Assembly: GCF_964355755.1 (NCBI RefSeq) | Contig: NC_092675.1 | Location: 5,862,312-5,926,311 of the forward strand | Origin: Antedon mediterranea | Lineage: Eukaryota > Echinodermata > Crinoidea > Comatulida > Antedonidae | DNA length: 64,000 nucleotides | Direction: 5' to 3' | Shown here: positions 46,405 through 58,340 of the stretch, in pieces | How positions within the stretch are numbered: position 1 is the stretch's first letter | How the letters are laid out: every line of letters starts with the position of its first letter | Made by a program: the position numbers and the translations under genes | Notes under the pieces: model-generated | What the model saw: the letters and a program-made list of their open reading frames with translations, nothing else | Told to the model about the DNA's origin: nothing | Database searches by the model: none

Positions 46405-49049
46405 TCATGCTATCAATTGTAACAGAGTTTCCTTTTTTGCACCCCATTTACGTTGTGCCTTAATGAAGTTACACATATGTTCATTTTCTATTAGATTTTT
46501 AACTTCAGCAGTGAAAAGAATCCAGATCTTTTTTTTATCATCTTTATCTTTTCTTCCACCATTGGATATTATGTGTACCTTGTATATACAGAATAAAAAC
46601 ATAGAAATCAATTCATTTACAATATTGTTTTTTGTTCCTGTAACAATTTTAAACCATGTAATATTATCTTCAGCTGGAAAGCAATTAGCCAGCACACCTT
46701 TAAATTTGTGCCATGTCCATTGAATGGCATTGCATTCAAACAGCATGTGCTGTTCACTTTCTATCTGATTTATACAATTGTCACATAAATTAGTTTCTGC
46801 CAAATTCCATAATTTTAATCTTTTTTTACACGGTAATATTCGATGTAAGAGTTTACAGTTGAATTGAGCAACTTTAACTATATGTTTCATCTTGTATACC
46901 TTATAATACCATACTTTATTCCAATCTATTTCTACGTTATTTAGCTCACATTCCCATTTTCTTTGTGAACCTGGTTCAGTGGAACGTTTGTTTATAAAAT
47001 ATTTATAGTAGATAGATCCTTTAATGTTCTTATGCAACAATGAGTCATTATTACCTACATCTTGATTATTTGTATTGTCTTTTCTAATAATTTCTTTCCA
47101 CCCATTTGGTATGGCATTCATAAGCTGTAAATATTCGATTAAACCATTATGTTTTTTATACAAATTTGAGATTATTTCACCTGCGGTACATACTCTATCA
47201 TTTATAAATATGTCCGAATTACTTTATAATCAGAATATAACCATGATTTGAAGTACAATGATTTATTGTTAGATAGTATAAACTTATTTTCCCATAGTTG
47301 TTGATTTTTTATTTCTATTAAAGTTGTTGGTTCTGAATACACAATATTATTAAATTTTACAACAGCATTAATCATGTTCTTGTAGAATGTAGGCATATCT
47401 CTCAAGTTAGCATGATCATGTACATTAAGTTTAGTACTTTTTATTGTATATTCAATTGGGTGAAGGAAATATTTTGGTATGCATTTCCATTTACCTGGAT
47501 CTGGACTTAACAGTCGCTTGACCCAATTCAGTTTAAGTGATTCAACCACAGAGCTAATATCTGGCATGTTTAAACCACCTTCCTTAATATTTTTAATTAA
47601 GGTTATTCTCTTTATCTTTTCCCTTCTGGTTCCCCATAGGAACGTATATAATAGTTTTTCTATTTGTTTAACTATATCTTTGGGAACATCAATTATACTT
47701 GCGTTATATATAAACTTAGACAATGCAAGTGTTTTAATAATAGTTATTTTACCAAAAAAGGTAAGATTCCTTCTTTTCCATAAATTTAATACGTTTTCTA
47801 GGTTGGTCATTTTTTTGTCCCAGTTTCTCTTTTCACATAAATGCTTATTGTAACCTATATGGATTCCTAAAAATTTAACAGGTTCACTAGTCCATGTAAT
47901 ATCTAATGGTTTTGAAACACTATTTTCGTTTACACCAATCCACATACCATTTGTCTTTTTTCTATTTAATGTTAACCCTGAAACACTACAAAAAGACTCA
48001 ATCTCATTAAAGAAATATTTTAAACTACCTTCGTCATGTGAAAAAATTACGGTGTCATCCGCTAATTGAGCAATTTTAACGATATTATCATCATCGTCAT
48101 TGCTATTAGGTAACGTAATTCCTATACATTTAGAATTATTTCTGATATTTACTGCCATTATTTCTGATACCAGAATAAATAGCAAAGCAGATAATGGGCA
48201 GCCTTGCCTCACACCACACTCCATTTTAAACTTTTCTGACAACCATCCGTTGTTTACTATGACACATTCTGTTTCTTTATACATAACCTTTATCCATTTG
48301 ATAAATGAATTTCCAAAACCAAAGAGTTTTAAAACCTTAAACAGCAGTATTCTGTCTATTGAGTCGAAAGCTTTCGCATAATCAAGAAAAACAATAGCAC
48401 CTGTCATACTTTTTGCTTTTGTGTAGTCTAGTATGTCGTTTACCAGTCTTACATTTTCTCCTCCAAACCTTTTCTTAATATAACCTTTTTGATCTTCATT
48501 TATAATGGAACCTATAACGTTGTGTAACCTATTAGCTAGAATGTGAGCCAATATTTTATAATCCACATTAAGTAGTGTTATTGGTCTCCAATTGTTTAGG
48601 TTTTCCCTCTGTCCATTTTTGTATAAAAGATTAATAATACCTCTTCTTTGTGTTGTTGATAACATGCCTTTAACAAAGCTATAATTCAATGAATCACACA
48701 ATAAATATTTTACATTCTCCCAAAATGTACGATAAAATTCTACACTTAATCCATCAATACCAGGACTCTTATTTATTTTCATTTTAAAAATCGTTTTTGT
48801 GCATTCTTCGACTGTTACAAGACCTTCACATTTTATTACATCTTCCTCTAACAACGTTTTTAATTTTGTGTGCTTTAGATATTTGTTCATATCGTTTAGA
48901 GGTATTTCTTTATTAGAGTATATGTTTTTATAAAATAGAACTTCTTCTTTCAGAATTTCATCATTGTTAGATGTATATTTTCCATTACTTTTTAAAACAG
49001 ATTTAATGTGTTTTCTTTTAGCATTATTCTTTTCTAACCCTAAGAAGAA
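46405..49049 (-). pseudogene. Tx1/L1-like LINE ORF2, 5'-truncated and frameshifted
   Basis: The reverse frame from about 49049 to 47202 encodes the part before RT (FLGLEKNNAKRKHI, DEILKEEVLFYKNIYS) and the RT domain: KSPGIDGLSVEFY, NWRPITLLNVDYKI, FLDYAKAFDSIDR, GVRQGCPLSALLF and LADDTVIF with the catalytic Asp pair intact. The thumb/tail follows, with FLWGTRREKIKRITLI and EGGLNMPDI. It stops at 47202, and a frameshift at about 47210-47220 moves the rest (46405-47200) to another frame: LHRILPCKKRLKLWNLAE, then CDNCINQIESEQHMLFEC, a Cys-rich terminal motif. The endonuclease and ORF1 are missing (5' truncation at about 49050). The clade call rests on these motifs. Confidence 0.88.
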
Positions 49050-49079
49050 TTATTTCTTACAAAAAACGCTGCTCGCTTA

Positions 49080-49290
49080 TTGAAAAATATTTTTTATTTC
49101 AAATGTTTTTGAATGTGTCATTTTATTGTCACATAATAGTTATTTTACCTGAAAAAAATGTAATTTAAAGCAACAAATACTTAAATTGTCTGTCAAACAA
49201 TGGTTTTTAAGTTTCTTTTCTCTTTTTATATGTGAATAACTATTATGTTTTTGTTACAAAAGTGAATACTCAATTTCTGTCACTTTAGTT
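49080..49290 (-). repeat. AT-rich dispersed repeat, copy 3 (partial)
   Basis: Shares TCATTTTATTGTCACATAAT, TTATTTTACCTGAAAAAAAT and GTGAATAACTATTATG with the copies at 23516 and 42475. It borders the truncated 5' end of the LINE, so the LINE probably inserted into this repeat. Confidence 0.5.
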
Positions 49291-49684
49291 AATTTTATTG
49301 CTAAGGTCAAGTCTGGGGGTCTCTTCATCACTCTAGATATTTCAAGTGTGAAGTATCCTATTACAAACACAAACTTTAATGGACTGTTTCGATAATTATT
49401 CAATGAATATCTGACAATTACAGTTAAAAGTCAGTATTATAGTCAAATGGGACTCATAAATACCAGAAAATGCTTTGGGATTTGTAATTTTAGCATGACA
49501 TGTCCTAATAGACTCTTTTCCCAGACGTCTTTTGGGTGTAGCAGCTGGAAATCTATAAATTATAGTGGAGTTTCCATTTTCGCAAAACTGTCCTTAGAAC
49601 TATAACTGCTGCTTGCTTTAGCTTCTGAATTAGTAGTCCTAATGTAGCTGGCTAGAGCAGCAGCGTGAACAAAATAATATCAAG

Positions 49685-49860
49685 ACTCTCCTGCAAATCT
49701 GTTTTCTAAGAAAACTTATTTGAGATTGTTGATGATCTCTTGACCTCTTCGGTTAAATAGATTGTTCAACGTGAAGTTGTTGACACTATTGACATCAATA
49801 TGTTTCAGTAGCATCATTTGAAAGAACGTTAGTATTGTTCGAATTCGTTTTGTAGTTATA
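49685..49860 (+). repeat. dispersed repeat (TTGAGATTGTTGATGATCTC family), copy 3, uninterrupted
   Basis: Contains CTGCAAATCTGTTTTCTAAG followed by AAAACTTATTTGAGATTGTT. It lacks the 1.08-kb transposon found in the copy at 34085-35350. Confidence 0.75.
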
Positions 49861-49996
49861 CCGCAGGACAATAATACATGTCGTTTACAGGAACGAATAA
49901 ATGGGTGGTGGTTTAACTGCAATAATAAAGTTGATTGTACATACATAGACAGCGACTGAAAACGCTAGCTCATTATTCGTTAAAAATACAAATGTG

Positions 49997-50830
49997 TATA
50001 GTAGCGCTAGTGCTGCCAAAATGGGTACCGGTATAGTATCGCACAGTGCTAAACTAAATCCTTTTTATTATCACTATGCGCTAGTGCTACCAAATGGGTA
50101 TAGTAGCGCACAGTGCTAAACTAAATCCTATTTATTAACACTGTGCCCTAGTGATACCAAATGGGTATAATAGCGCAAAGTGCTAAACTAAATCCTTTTT
50201 ATTATCACTATGCGCTAGTGCTACCAAAATGGGTATAATAGCGCACAGTGCTAAACTAATCATATTTATTTTCAATGTGCGCTAGTGCTACCAAATGGGT
50301 ATAGTAGTGCAAAGTGCTAAACTAAATCCTATTTATTAACACTGTGCCCTAGTGCTACCAAATGGGTATAGTAGCGCATAGTGCTAAACTAAATCCTATT
50401 TATTAACACTGTGCCCTAGTGATACCAAATGGGTATAGTAGCGCACAGTTCTAAACTAAATCCTATTTATTAACACTGTGTGCTAGTGCTACCAAATGGG
50501 TATAGTAGCGCACAGTGCTAAACTAAATCCTATTTATTAACACTGTGCGCTAGTGCTACCAAATGGGTATAGTAGCGCACAGTGCTAAACTAAATCCTAT
50601 TTATTAACACTGTGCGCTAGTGCTACCAAATGGGTATAGTAGCGCACAGTGCTAAACTAAATCCTATTTATTAACACTGTGCGCTAGTGCTACCAAATGG
50701 GTATAGTATCGCATAGTGCTAAACTAAATCCTATTTATTATCACTGTGCGTTAGTGCTACCAAAATGGGTATAGTAGCGCATAGTGCTAAACAAAATTCT
50801 ATTTATTATCACTATGCGCTATTCCTACCC
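49997..50830 (+). repeat. 67-bp minisatellite of hairpin units, about 12 copies
   Basis: The unit is AAATGGGTATAGTAGCGCAC, AGTGCTAAACTAAATCCTAT, TTATTAACACTGTGCGCTAG, TGCTACC. Central units are spaced exactly 67 bp (50561, 50628, 50695). Each unit contains inverse arms TAGCGCACAGTG and CACTGTGCGCTA around a 23-nt loop. Edge units are more diverged, central ones nearly identical, as expected for array homogenisation by unequal exchange. Confidence 0.92.
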
Positions 50831-50839
50831 AAAATGTTT

Positions 50840-50942
50840 AAAAAGTGCTATTAAACGATCGTTAAATAGTGCGTACTATTGCACGTCATGTGCTCCACAT
50901 TCGTCGAATCAAATGACAGGAATTTATTTAGGTGTTATATAA
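50840..50942 (+). repeat. dispersed 100-bp repeat with palindromic core, copy 1
   Basis: Matches 54899-54998: CTATTAAACGATCGTT(T)AA, TAGTGCGTACTATTGCAC, CAAATGACAGGAATTTATTT and AGGTGTTATAT. In this copy the palindrome has lost one T. It directly follows the minisatellite. Confidence 0.85.
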
Positions 50943-50944
50943 AA

Positions 50945-51655
50945 TGGAATACCTTTCCAATTGCCTGGATCCGGGCTTAGTAAAGAATTGCAAAAAATTT
51001 ACCATTGTATATAAATTTACCATGTTAATACCTCCCTCTCCTATTCTCCTTATAGGTTTTTCCCCTTAATTGTTTAAGTTTTTTATCCACATACAAATCT
51101 ATATATAATATCTTTTCAACCGAAAATATTCTCTAAGGTACGTATATTATACTGTATTTCAAAATCAATTTTGGATAGTCTCTTAACTATTATGATTCAA
51201 CCAAATAGAGAAAGCTGTCGTATTTTCCAGAGTTTCAGAATTCTTTCTAAATCAATTACTTTATCATCCCATTTTTTTTCCTCACATATATTTTTATCAT
51301 ATCTAACGTAAATAGAAATGAAATGTTTAAAGGCATTGTTATGTTATCTTAGTTAGTCCAAGCCCTTTAGTTTGTCCTCCTTCATTAACTTTAAGCCGGA
51401 TTAACTACAAAATGATTAAATACTTTACACTATTTTCATCCCTAGTAAAAATAACTGTATCATCTAGGCTATGGTGCAAGGCCTTCTATCGTTTCATTTC
51501 GTGATCTCCTATCGGGGAATAAAATACCAAAATCAAGATCTACAAAATTCCTTATTCATCCTTTTTCATATACATAATAATAATGGCCCACAAAATGAAA
51601 AGTTAATATTACAAATTTTTAAAATTAAAATTATACATTGCCTGTTCTATCAATA
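50945..51655 (-). mobile_element. second, heavily decayed Tx1/L1-like RT fragment
   Basis: Reverse-strand matches to the element at 46405-49049 include TTGCCTGGATCCGGGCTTAG (compare TTACCTGGATCTGGACTTAA at 47492) and SLDDTVIFTRDENS, which corresponds to LADDTVIFSHDEGS. Frameshifts and stops are frequent. Confidence 0.7.
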
Positions 51656-51659
51656 GTAT

Positions 51660-54000
51660 GATAAAGAAAAGAATTATGAAAATCTAACTTTTCGATCGAT
51701 AAAAACATCGCCGAAAATAATCGTTTTTAGCTACGAACGAAGTAAACAAATTGTGCCCTCAGTCGGAAATTGTATGAACTTTCGATAAAATAATTACATA
51801 AAATTACGGTTTTTAGTAATATATTTTGTATATCAACATTGTAAAATTCAATAAACATGATATTAAATGTGTATTAAATAAAAAAAAGGGGTTTATTTAA
51901 CCTCTTTCAAAGAATTGCAGTACATTATTTTCCCGTGTAGGCCTATCGGACAGTCCTCAGAGACAACGTGACTTCTTCAGCAGTGTGTTGATTCGCGTCA
52001 ACCAATCAAATCTCTTTTCCCAGGCGTACTTTTGGTCAATCAGCATGGACCTAGTCGAGTTTAAAAACCGTAATAATGAAGCTTTCGCGCGTGAGTTTCC
52101 AAATGATTCCGTCCTCTTAATATAGCTGCCTAAAGCCCCCGGCGCGAAAAACAGGTAAGGTTTATTATTGATACAATACACTTCTCCTCACCAACACCGA
52201 GTCTCTCCTTTTTAACACACAGAGGTCTCTCCATGAATGCCGTTTATAGAGTGACATTCTCTCTTACGGTAGACAAGAGAGGTGGTAGGGCCTTTCGAGA
52301 AAACAGAGTCCTAAAGTAGGCCTAGGCATGTGGATGAATCACACAATAATGCAGCCACCTGTTATATTTCGTGCAATACACTTTATTGAAACAAACTCCC
52401 AGACAAATATTTTTGGTACTTCTTACAAAATAGAAATTCGTAAAAAAACCTAGGCCCTATTATTAAAAGTAAACATTAAGTCGATTAAACAATCATACAA
52501 TTACAAAATGGAGATAAATTCCTTACTTTTGGGTTGTATTGCTATCAACCTGCATAATTCTATATTGATTAAATCTAAGGTATAAATTAAGTTCTTAATG
52601 CATAATTTGGGTGTGATTGTAGGACTACAACATAATATAGTACCAATGGTTGTTAATCACTCTTTGGTTATGGTCCTAAATGCCTGACGTAGGCCTAGAG
52701 TAATATTTCATTATTAAATATAAAATTAGTTTATTAAGTTTTATTAAGTTGTATTTAGTTTTGCTTATAAAAAAATTTTGCTTTTTAAGTTAATCCGCTC
52801 GGCGGGTTAGTGACATTATAAAGCACACTGATATAATTCAGTCTGGAGCACACACATATTTTCAAGAATGTCAAAATCATATTAACAATGAATTAATTGT
52901 AATTACTATCTGAAATCTGAACCGGAGATTCTTTGTTTAAAAACTCAAGGTTTTTTATACAGTGCTTTGAATCAAAACGCCTGTATCAAGTGCCAAAAGT
53001 GCGCCCTCGTCGGTGATGCTGTTATTTTGAGAAACTTCAAGAAACGCTCTTCTGTAATTGCACTGAGTAAATATATCGGCCAGCTAATTCGGCGACACAG
53101 TGAGTCTACCTGAAAAACATACATTGTGAGAGGTTAATAAAATGAAGACATATAGTAAGTTGCATTTACGACAATTGCAGTTGATAACTAGAACAATAGC
53201 TTTGTGGCAGGGAGTATTCGATATATCTGACGTAATTGTACTTGTCAAAAGTTTTCAAGTAGGACTAATTTTCAAGTGAAACTCGAACCCACGGCCTTCT
53301 GTTCGAGTCCTACATTTTTTCCTGAGTTAATAATAACTTTCAATTAGGCAACATTTTACTAAATAGTAGTTGTATGTAGTTGTTCTTTGGAGATTTTAAG
53401 ATCAAATTATAAAACCCGTGTTAGATATGAAAGTAATACCTATATATTCACAGGTGGTAATAAGGTACCGTATCATAGTCATACGTGTTCAGTTACTTAA
53501 TAAAACAAAGTACAGTATCTTATCACGAACTCCTTTTTTTTTTTGCAATCATACGAAATCGTAGCAAACACTGACTTTCATAACACATGCTATAAAATCT
53601 ATATTCAATGTTTTATACATAATTATTTTTAAATTTTAGGTTGAAAAATCGAATTAAAAGTCTATTTAAAAAAGTCTATAATTGTCGGACTATAATTTGA
53701 GCCTGAAACAGGTATCAACTCAAACTTATTTGCAAAAGAACTACATTAAACTAAACTAAACTCGGAACAACACCGAATATACTTTTAAAGATAAATTGAC
53801 ATCAAAGGATCCCATTGAAATGCTACTAAGCTTTTTGAGCTTTCCTGGAGAATAAATTTCTCTGCAATAGTTAATGTTATCACTTGTTATCTTTTATAAA
53901 GATTTCCAATTAAATTAAAGTCAAATCAAATCAAAGATCAAAATAATTTACGAATATTAACTTCCATGTTGACTTCTAGAACATAGACTAATTGTAGCTT
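51660..54000. other. spacer without supported gene
   Basis: At 52080-52150 there is a GC-richer patch. At about 53100 the reverse strand has a good acceptor (TTTTTCAG|GTAGACTCAC) that could start a 3'UTR exon of the EF-hand gene. A B-box-like GGTTCGAGTTT at about 53283 has no matching A box. A short direct inverted pair at 53283-53310 (CTCGAACCC / GTTCGAGTCC) is noted. Confidence 0.35.
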
Positions 54001-54012
54001 ACCTATGGTCTG

Positions 54013-54766
54013 TCAGGACAACATCATCTTTTGGAATTCCTGAAGTGTTACCAATCCGTCACCTGAAAGAGAAAAAACATCTTACTGTAGCAACAATAAT
54101 CTGCGTTGAAACTACTGTATAAGTTTGAATGTTTTAAATAGGATTGTTGTACTGAGTACGTTATGAAATGTAACGCTGATTTTCCACTAGGCGAATTTGT
54201 TCGTAGAATCGAAAGCGTCAGCTTATACGCATGCGTTTTTGAAATTTGGAAGATGAACATTAATATGCGTACCAGCTGAATTCGAAAATCAACTTAAACT
54301 AAATTTTTCTAGCTGCAGTATTTTTTTTCATATATTTACCACAGGAAGTTTTTTATTTTAATTTTATTTTTTTAAACTTTTATTTCCTTATCCAACCAAC
54401 AGCAAACAGGTAATTGTGTGGTACCATACCAACTGATTAAAGTATAGTTTTACCGTTTGTGTCGGCCTTCCGTACAGCGTTTGTCAAGCTTTCAACTACG
54501 CTATCGGTTAAAATCTCATCTAAGTTTACAACACCATCTTCGTTATGATCAAATAATGCAAACAAATCTTGGGTCATCTTGATTACGTCAATTTCTGTCT
54601 TTTCGTTGACGGTTAATGACTTGTCATCAGACGTTATAGGTAGGTTTACGTCCCGTTTCATGGGTCTTGGTGGTATTGGTCGAGCTTTGCGTGGTGCGGT
54701 TGGTCCACATGCCTCGATTGAACCAATGAGGACAGCAAACAAGATGAACAACAAACCTTGAGACAT
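54013..54766 (-). CDS. small secreted EF-hand calcium-binding protein
   Basis: Two coding exons, 54766-54454 and 54062-54013, joined at donor ACG|GTAAAAC and acceptor CTCTTTCAG|GTGACGG (phase 1), give 120 aa. Residues 1-19 are a signal peptide (ending IEA). A Pro/Arg-rich segment ends at a dibasic Lys-Arg that could be a processing site. EF-hand 1 has the loop DHNEDGVVNLDE. EF-hand 2 has its loop DTNGDGLVTLQE built across the splice junction; both have Asp at 1, acidic or polar residues at 3 and 5, Gly at 6 and Glu at 12. It should bind Ca2+ outside the cell or in the secretory pathway. An acceptor (AAATTCAG|ATCCCGC) just upstream of the ATG points to a 5'UTR exon, possibly at 58195-58300. 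The partner is unknown. Confidence 0.88.
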
Positions 54767-54898
54767 GTTGATGATGGTATAGCGGGATCTGAATTTAAAT
54801 TGAAAATAAATAAATCAATAACATTTCATAATATACAAGTAATGATAGTATAAAAAAAATATTTTCCAAACGCGAACACATTTTATTTTCGTACACAA

Positions 54899-54998
54899 AA
54901 AAGTACTATTAAACGATCGTTTAATAGTGCGTACTATTGCACACCAGGTGACTCACAATCGTCCAATCAAATGACAGGAATTTATTTAGGTGTTATAT
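54899..54998 (+). repeat. dispersed 100-bp repeat with palindromic core, copy 2
   Basis: Second copy of 50840-50942. Here a 22-bp sequence centred on ACGATCGT (54904-54925) is a perfect palindrome. The repeat lies upstream of the EF-hand gene. Confidence 0.85.
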
Positions 54999-56039
54999 TG
55001 TTGTAGTGTGGACAATGCTCTCAATGTGGACAAAAAAGCCGATATGATGAACAACTGAAGCCCATGTGATGCACAGAATTCACGAACCCCGATCTACTTT
55101 TGTGCATGTTGATCACATGTGAACATACTTTAGGTATGAAATTTAATTTCATAGCAGGAGAATCTCCGTTTTTTCTCAGTGGGATATGTGTCGTGCTTAT
55201 CGACGCCTCTGACATGACTCATTCACGTCAAAATCATAGTTCCTCATTGTTTATTAAACTTCTCGATAGGAAGCCGGATATTACCTGAATTAATGCCATA
55301 ATTCGGCACGGCTATATACAGTAGTGTCAATTTAAAATGCTGCGCAAGGAAGCACTTCCGACATCCCTCTCATCCATCCAGGGTAATAAGAAGCTGTAAA
55401 TCACCATCAAGATCAATTCTATCCAGGGTAGTTTAATTGGAAAATGATGGATGGCACCAGGGGCTAAGCTAGCGTTCAACGTCCTTGATATTGTTATTCA
55501 TTTAAGACCTTGGACTAAACCAATATCAATTCAGTAATTGTCATATCATATAGGTCTATTTTTCCGGTAGATATTCGGGGCTAGGGAAAAAACAAGTCCT
55601 ACATTTAAAATAACATATTTCCAAGGACACCCAAGCACAAACATGATTATTATCTAATAATGTGACCACGAAGTAGTTTGTACTTTTATATATAAAAACA
55701 ATTTAATTCCCTGCATATAATTAAATTGTATTGCATTATTAACATTCATTTAATTAATATTCGTATTTTGTGTTGACCGGTTATTATATATACAATTCAA
55801 GATATGTTTGTGCTGATTATGGTCCTGTGGTATAGGTTACACATGGCATTCATGATGTATACCAACATTATTATTTTGTTAATAACTAGGGGCCAGAGGC
55901 CTAAAGTAAATAAAGTCAGGCGATAAGCCTGAATGAATGAATGAATGAATGAAAATCATTTTGAACTTGCATAGAATATCTTTTGTAATGCCATGCAGAT
56001 AAACCAATAGTTATTTATATTAATAAATATTATATGTTC
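54999..56039. other. spacer; LINE/SINE-type tail
   Basis: At 55903-55952, GTCAGGCGATAAGCCTG (a small hairpin) followed by (AATG)n looks like the 3' end of a CR1-like LINE or its SINE partner. Nothing else is supported. Confidence 0.4.
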
Positions 56040-56330
56040 AATTTTTTATTGTCCCCCAAAAACAGGAAAAAATCGCGGTCATTTCGCAGTTTTAATAAAG
56101 TTAATCACTTCCATAGAAAACAATTTAAAAACAATTATAAAATAAACGGTAAGATTTAACCAAAAACCAAATTACTTCCAGTCAATTGAACTATATTTTG
56201 TATTAAATTACAGTTTTTTCAGGTAAATCATTTTTTTTTCGATCCAATTTTTGGTCAAAGTGATGAGACATTAAAATGCCATATTCAACAAACAAAAATG
56301 TTTTTTAGGAAAACAATACATCTTTAATGA
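56040..56330 (+). repeat. AT-rich dispersed repeat, copy 4
   Basis: Best match to 23516-23890: TTTTAATAAAGTTAATCACTTCCATAG, GTTTTTTCAGGTAAATCATT and CCAATTTTTGGTCAAAGTGA, then ACATTAAAATGCCAT. It lacks any coding frame. Confidence 0.6.
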
Positions 56331-58190
56331 AATGGAGTTTAGAACAGAATACCATGTAGACAAAGACATTTGTTTAGTGTTTTGAAATGTTTTTACTTAA
56401 TGATTGTTTTTGTTATGGGTTGTGATCAGGGTGTTTTTTGTTTTGTTTATGAAAATGAAAAATGAAATAAAAAATTAACATTTTGAAAAGAAAAAAAACC
56501 ATTTGAACTTCAATAAGAAAAAATTTGAAAGAAAAAAAACATTTGAACTTTGAAAAATATTATAATTTAATTTATAATTAAATAAATTATAATTTACATG
56601 ATCAGACGCCCTTGTACTATATCTTATAAGTAAAGTATATTGTTTTATTAGTATCTTTGCATTGTAGACTTTCTTTGAAGATTTTTCTTTTTTCATCGTT
56701 TAGAAATTCCATACCAACTAAAGTACGTCTCAATTTCAACAAGGTTTATTCATCGACAGCAGGTGCTACAGGGAAATGTCATGTATGAGAAAGGGTATCC
56801 ATACTTCCACAGGTTATCAATCAGCTGATTTTCACATCATATTTTATGCTAAATAACAAAAGGTTAACAAGCGCCATGCAAATAACAGGCAACAGAGAAA
56901 AGTATAGAAAGTAGGCCAGCAAAGACTTTGTTCAAAAGTGGCCTCAAGTAGTCCTACACAATTTTTAACTTTAGTATTCTTTTTTAGTAGGCCTAGTCGA
57001 TAATCATTATGCATATAATGTGGAATAGCCGAAACGTGCTAAAACCCTAATTCATAATCCGCACATTCTTCCATTTGCGGTGAAATTTTACTTTAATGAT
57101 GGAAAGGTTTACGGGAAAAACGACTTATTGTGGTAAATAGAAATTACCCACGTAACATTTTAAAATGATCTGATATGTAAGCTTACGTTAATATTAGGCC
57201 AGTCACCATTGTCATGTTCAGATGTTTGTACAGTATGTCGCAATTACCATGAAAATCATACATTTTTGTTAAATCTAATTTAGGTAACAACGGAGAATAA
57301 TCCTCATGCTGTGTTCTAAGTTTAAATTCAAGATTTGAACTAATGAAATTGATCAACCTATATGCTATGGAGATTCCACACACATGCAGCACAGCATGCT
57401 ATCGTGCGGCATCAGCTGATTTCAAGGTGAGGGAATTCCTAAACTGATTTATCATTCTGCTGCGGTTCTAAAAAGCAAATACCAAATCAATATGCCTACT
57501 TGGGGCCTACTGAAAGTGATATTAATTAATGAACGTGCAACATTCAATACCATATTCAATTTAGTTGAGATCCATATATTTTATGGCCTGTCATTTTTTT
57601 CAATTGCTTTTTTTTAATTTTATTTATTTTATGGATTACTTTTGATTTATGTGAAGCGCTAGACAGTTGGAGGAAAATAGCAAAATCAGCACTGTGACCA
57701 TGTTACAAGAGTTGTCAAAACAATATAGATTATCTGATAAAAATCCTAGAAAGTAGGAAACCTTTTGCCATTTTCCCCTGGCCTACAATTATAAATTAAT
57801 GTGCAACACGTTTATTTACCCAACTTGAAATCGCAGACGTAGGCCTATACACATTTTATATTCTCGATATTTTTCTGATAATCACATAGCAATTCAATGT
57901 GCGCTCATGTTTTTATTTTATTAATTGGTTGTAGCACAGAGAACTCATATTTGTGTAGGCATATTTCCATTTTACAAAAAGCAGGTTAAAAACAATAAAG
58001 TTTTTAATATTAGGCCTACTCTGTAGAAGTTTTAAAATGAAAACTATCTGTAAACGCTTTTTTTAAAATCTGAACTTAAACTACAAACATTTGTATGCAG
58101 GCTTATTGAACTGTGAAAATTCAAATTACATTTTTTAATAATTTTTATCCTAAAATGTACTGTAATTTGTTTTGATAGCCTTACCTGTTT
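56331..58190. other. spacer without supported gene
   Basis: AT-rich. It may be the long 5'UTR intron of the EF-hand gene, if the exon at 58195-58300 belongs to it. Confidence 0.35.
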
Positions 58191-58194
58191 GTGC

Positions 58195-58300
58195 TTTAGT
58201 TTGGTTAGAACCCTCGTCTCTCGGTTTATCCACGCCACGCGACAGCTGATGAGCTTGAAAGGACCGATTTTCAAACTTCGACAAGTTTTAAAGGGGTAGA
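58195..58300 (-). other. candidate 5'UTR exon (possibly of the EF-hand gene)
   Basis: The reverse strand ends in AAACAG|GTAAGG, a near-perfect donor (exon end 58195). The exon is less AT-rich than its surroundings and no ATG opens a supported frame. The next minus-strand acceptor with a gene is at the EF-hand ATG, about 3.4 kb away. The link is inference. Confidence 0.35.
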
Positions 58301-58308
58301 TGACGTCA
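58301..58308. promoter_or_regulatory. CRE-type site TGACGTCA
   Basis: A perfect palindromic CREB/ATF consensus just upstream of the candidate first exon at 58195-58300. Binding is unproven. Confidence 0.35.
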
Positions 58309-58340
58309 TGTAATTTCAGGCTCGCACACTGGCCAATTGC

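Noticed and set aside
49997-50830. CRISPR-like regular repeat array
   Set aside because: The whole 67-bp unit repeats and there are no unique spacers; the context is eukaryotic. It is a minisatellite.
51957-52181. 74-codon reverse frame (YCINNKPYLFFAPGALG...)
   Set aside because: Slightly GC-richer than its flanks, but with no splice context, domain or repeat match to support it.
53283-53312. B-box-like GGTTCGAGTTT suggesting a tRNA gene
   Set aside because: No A box, anticodon stem or acceptor stem could be placed.
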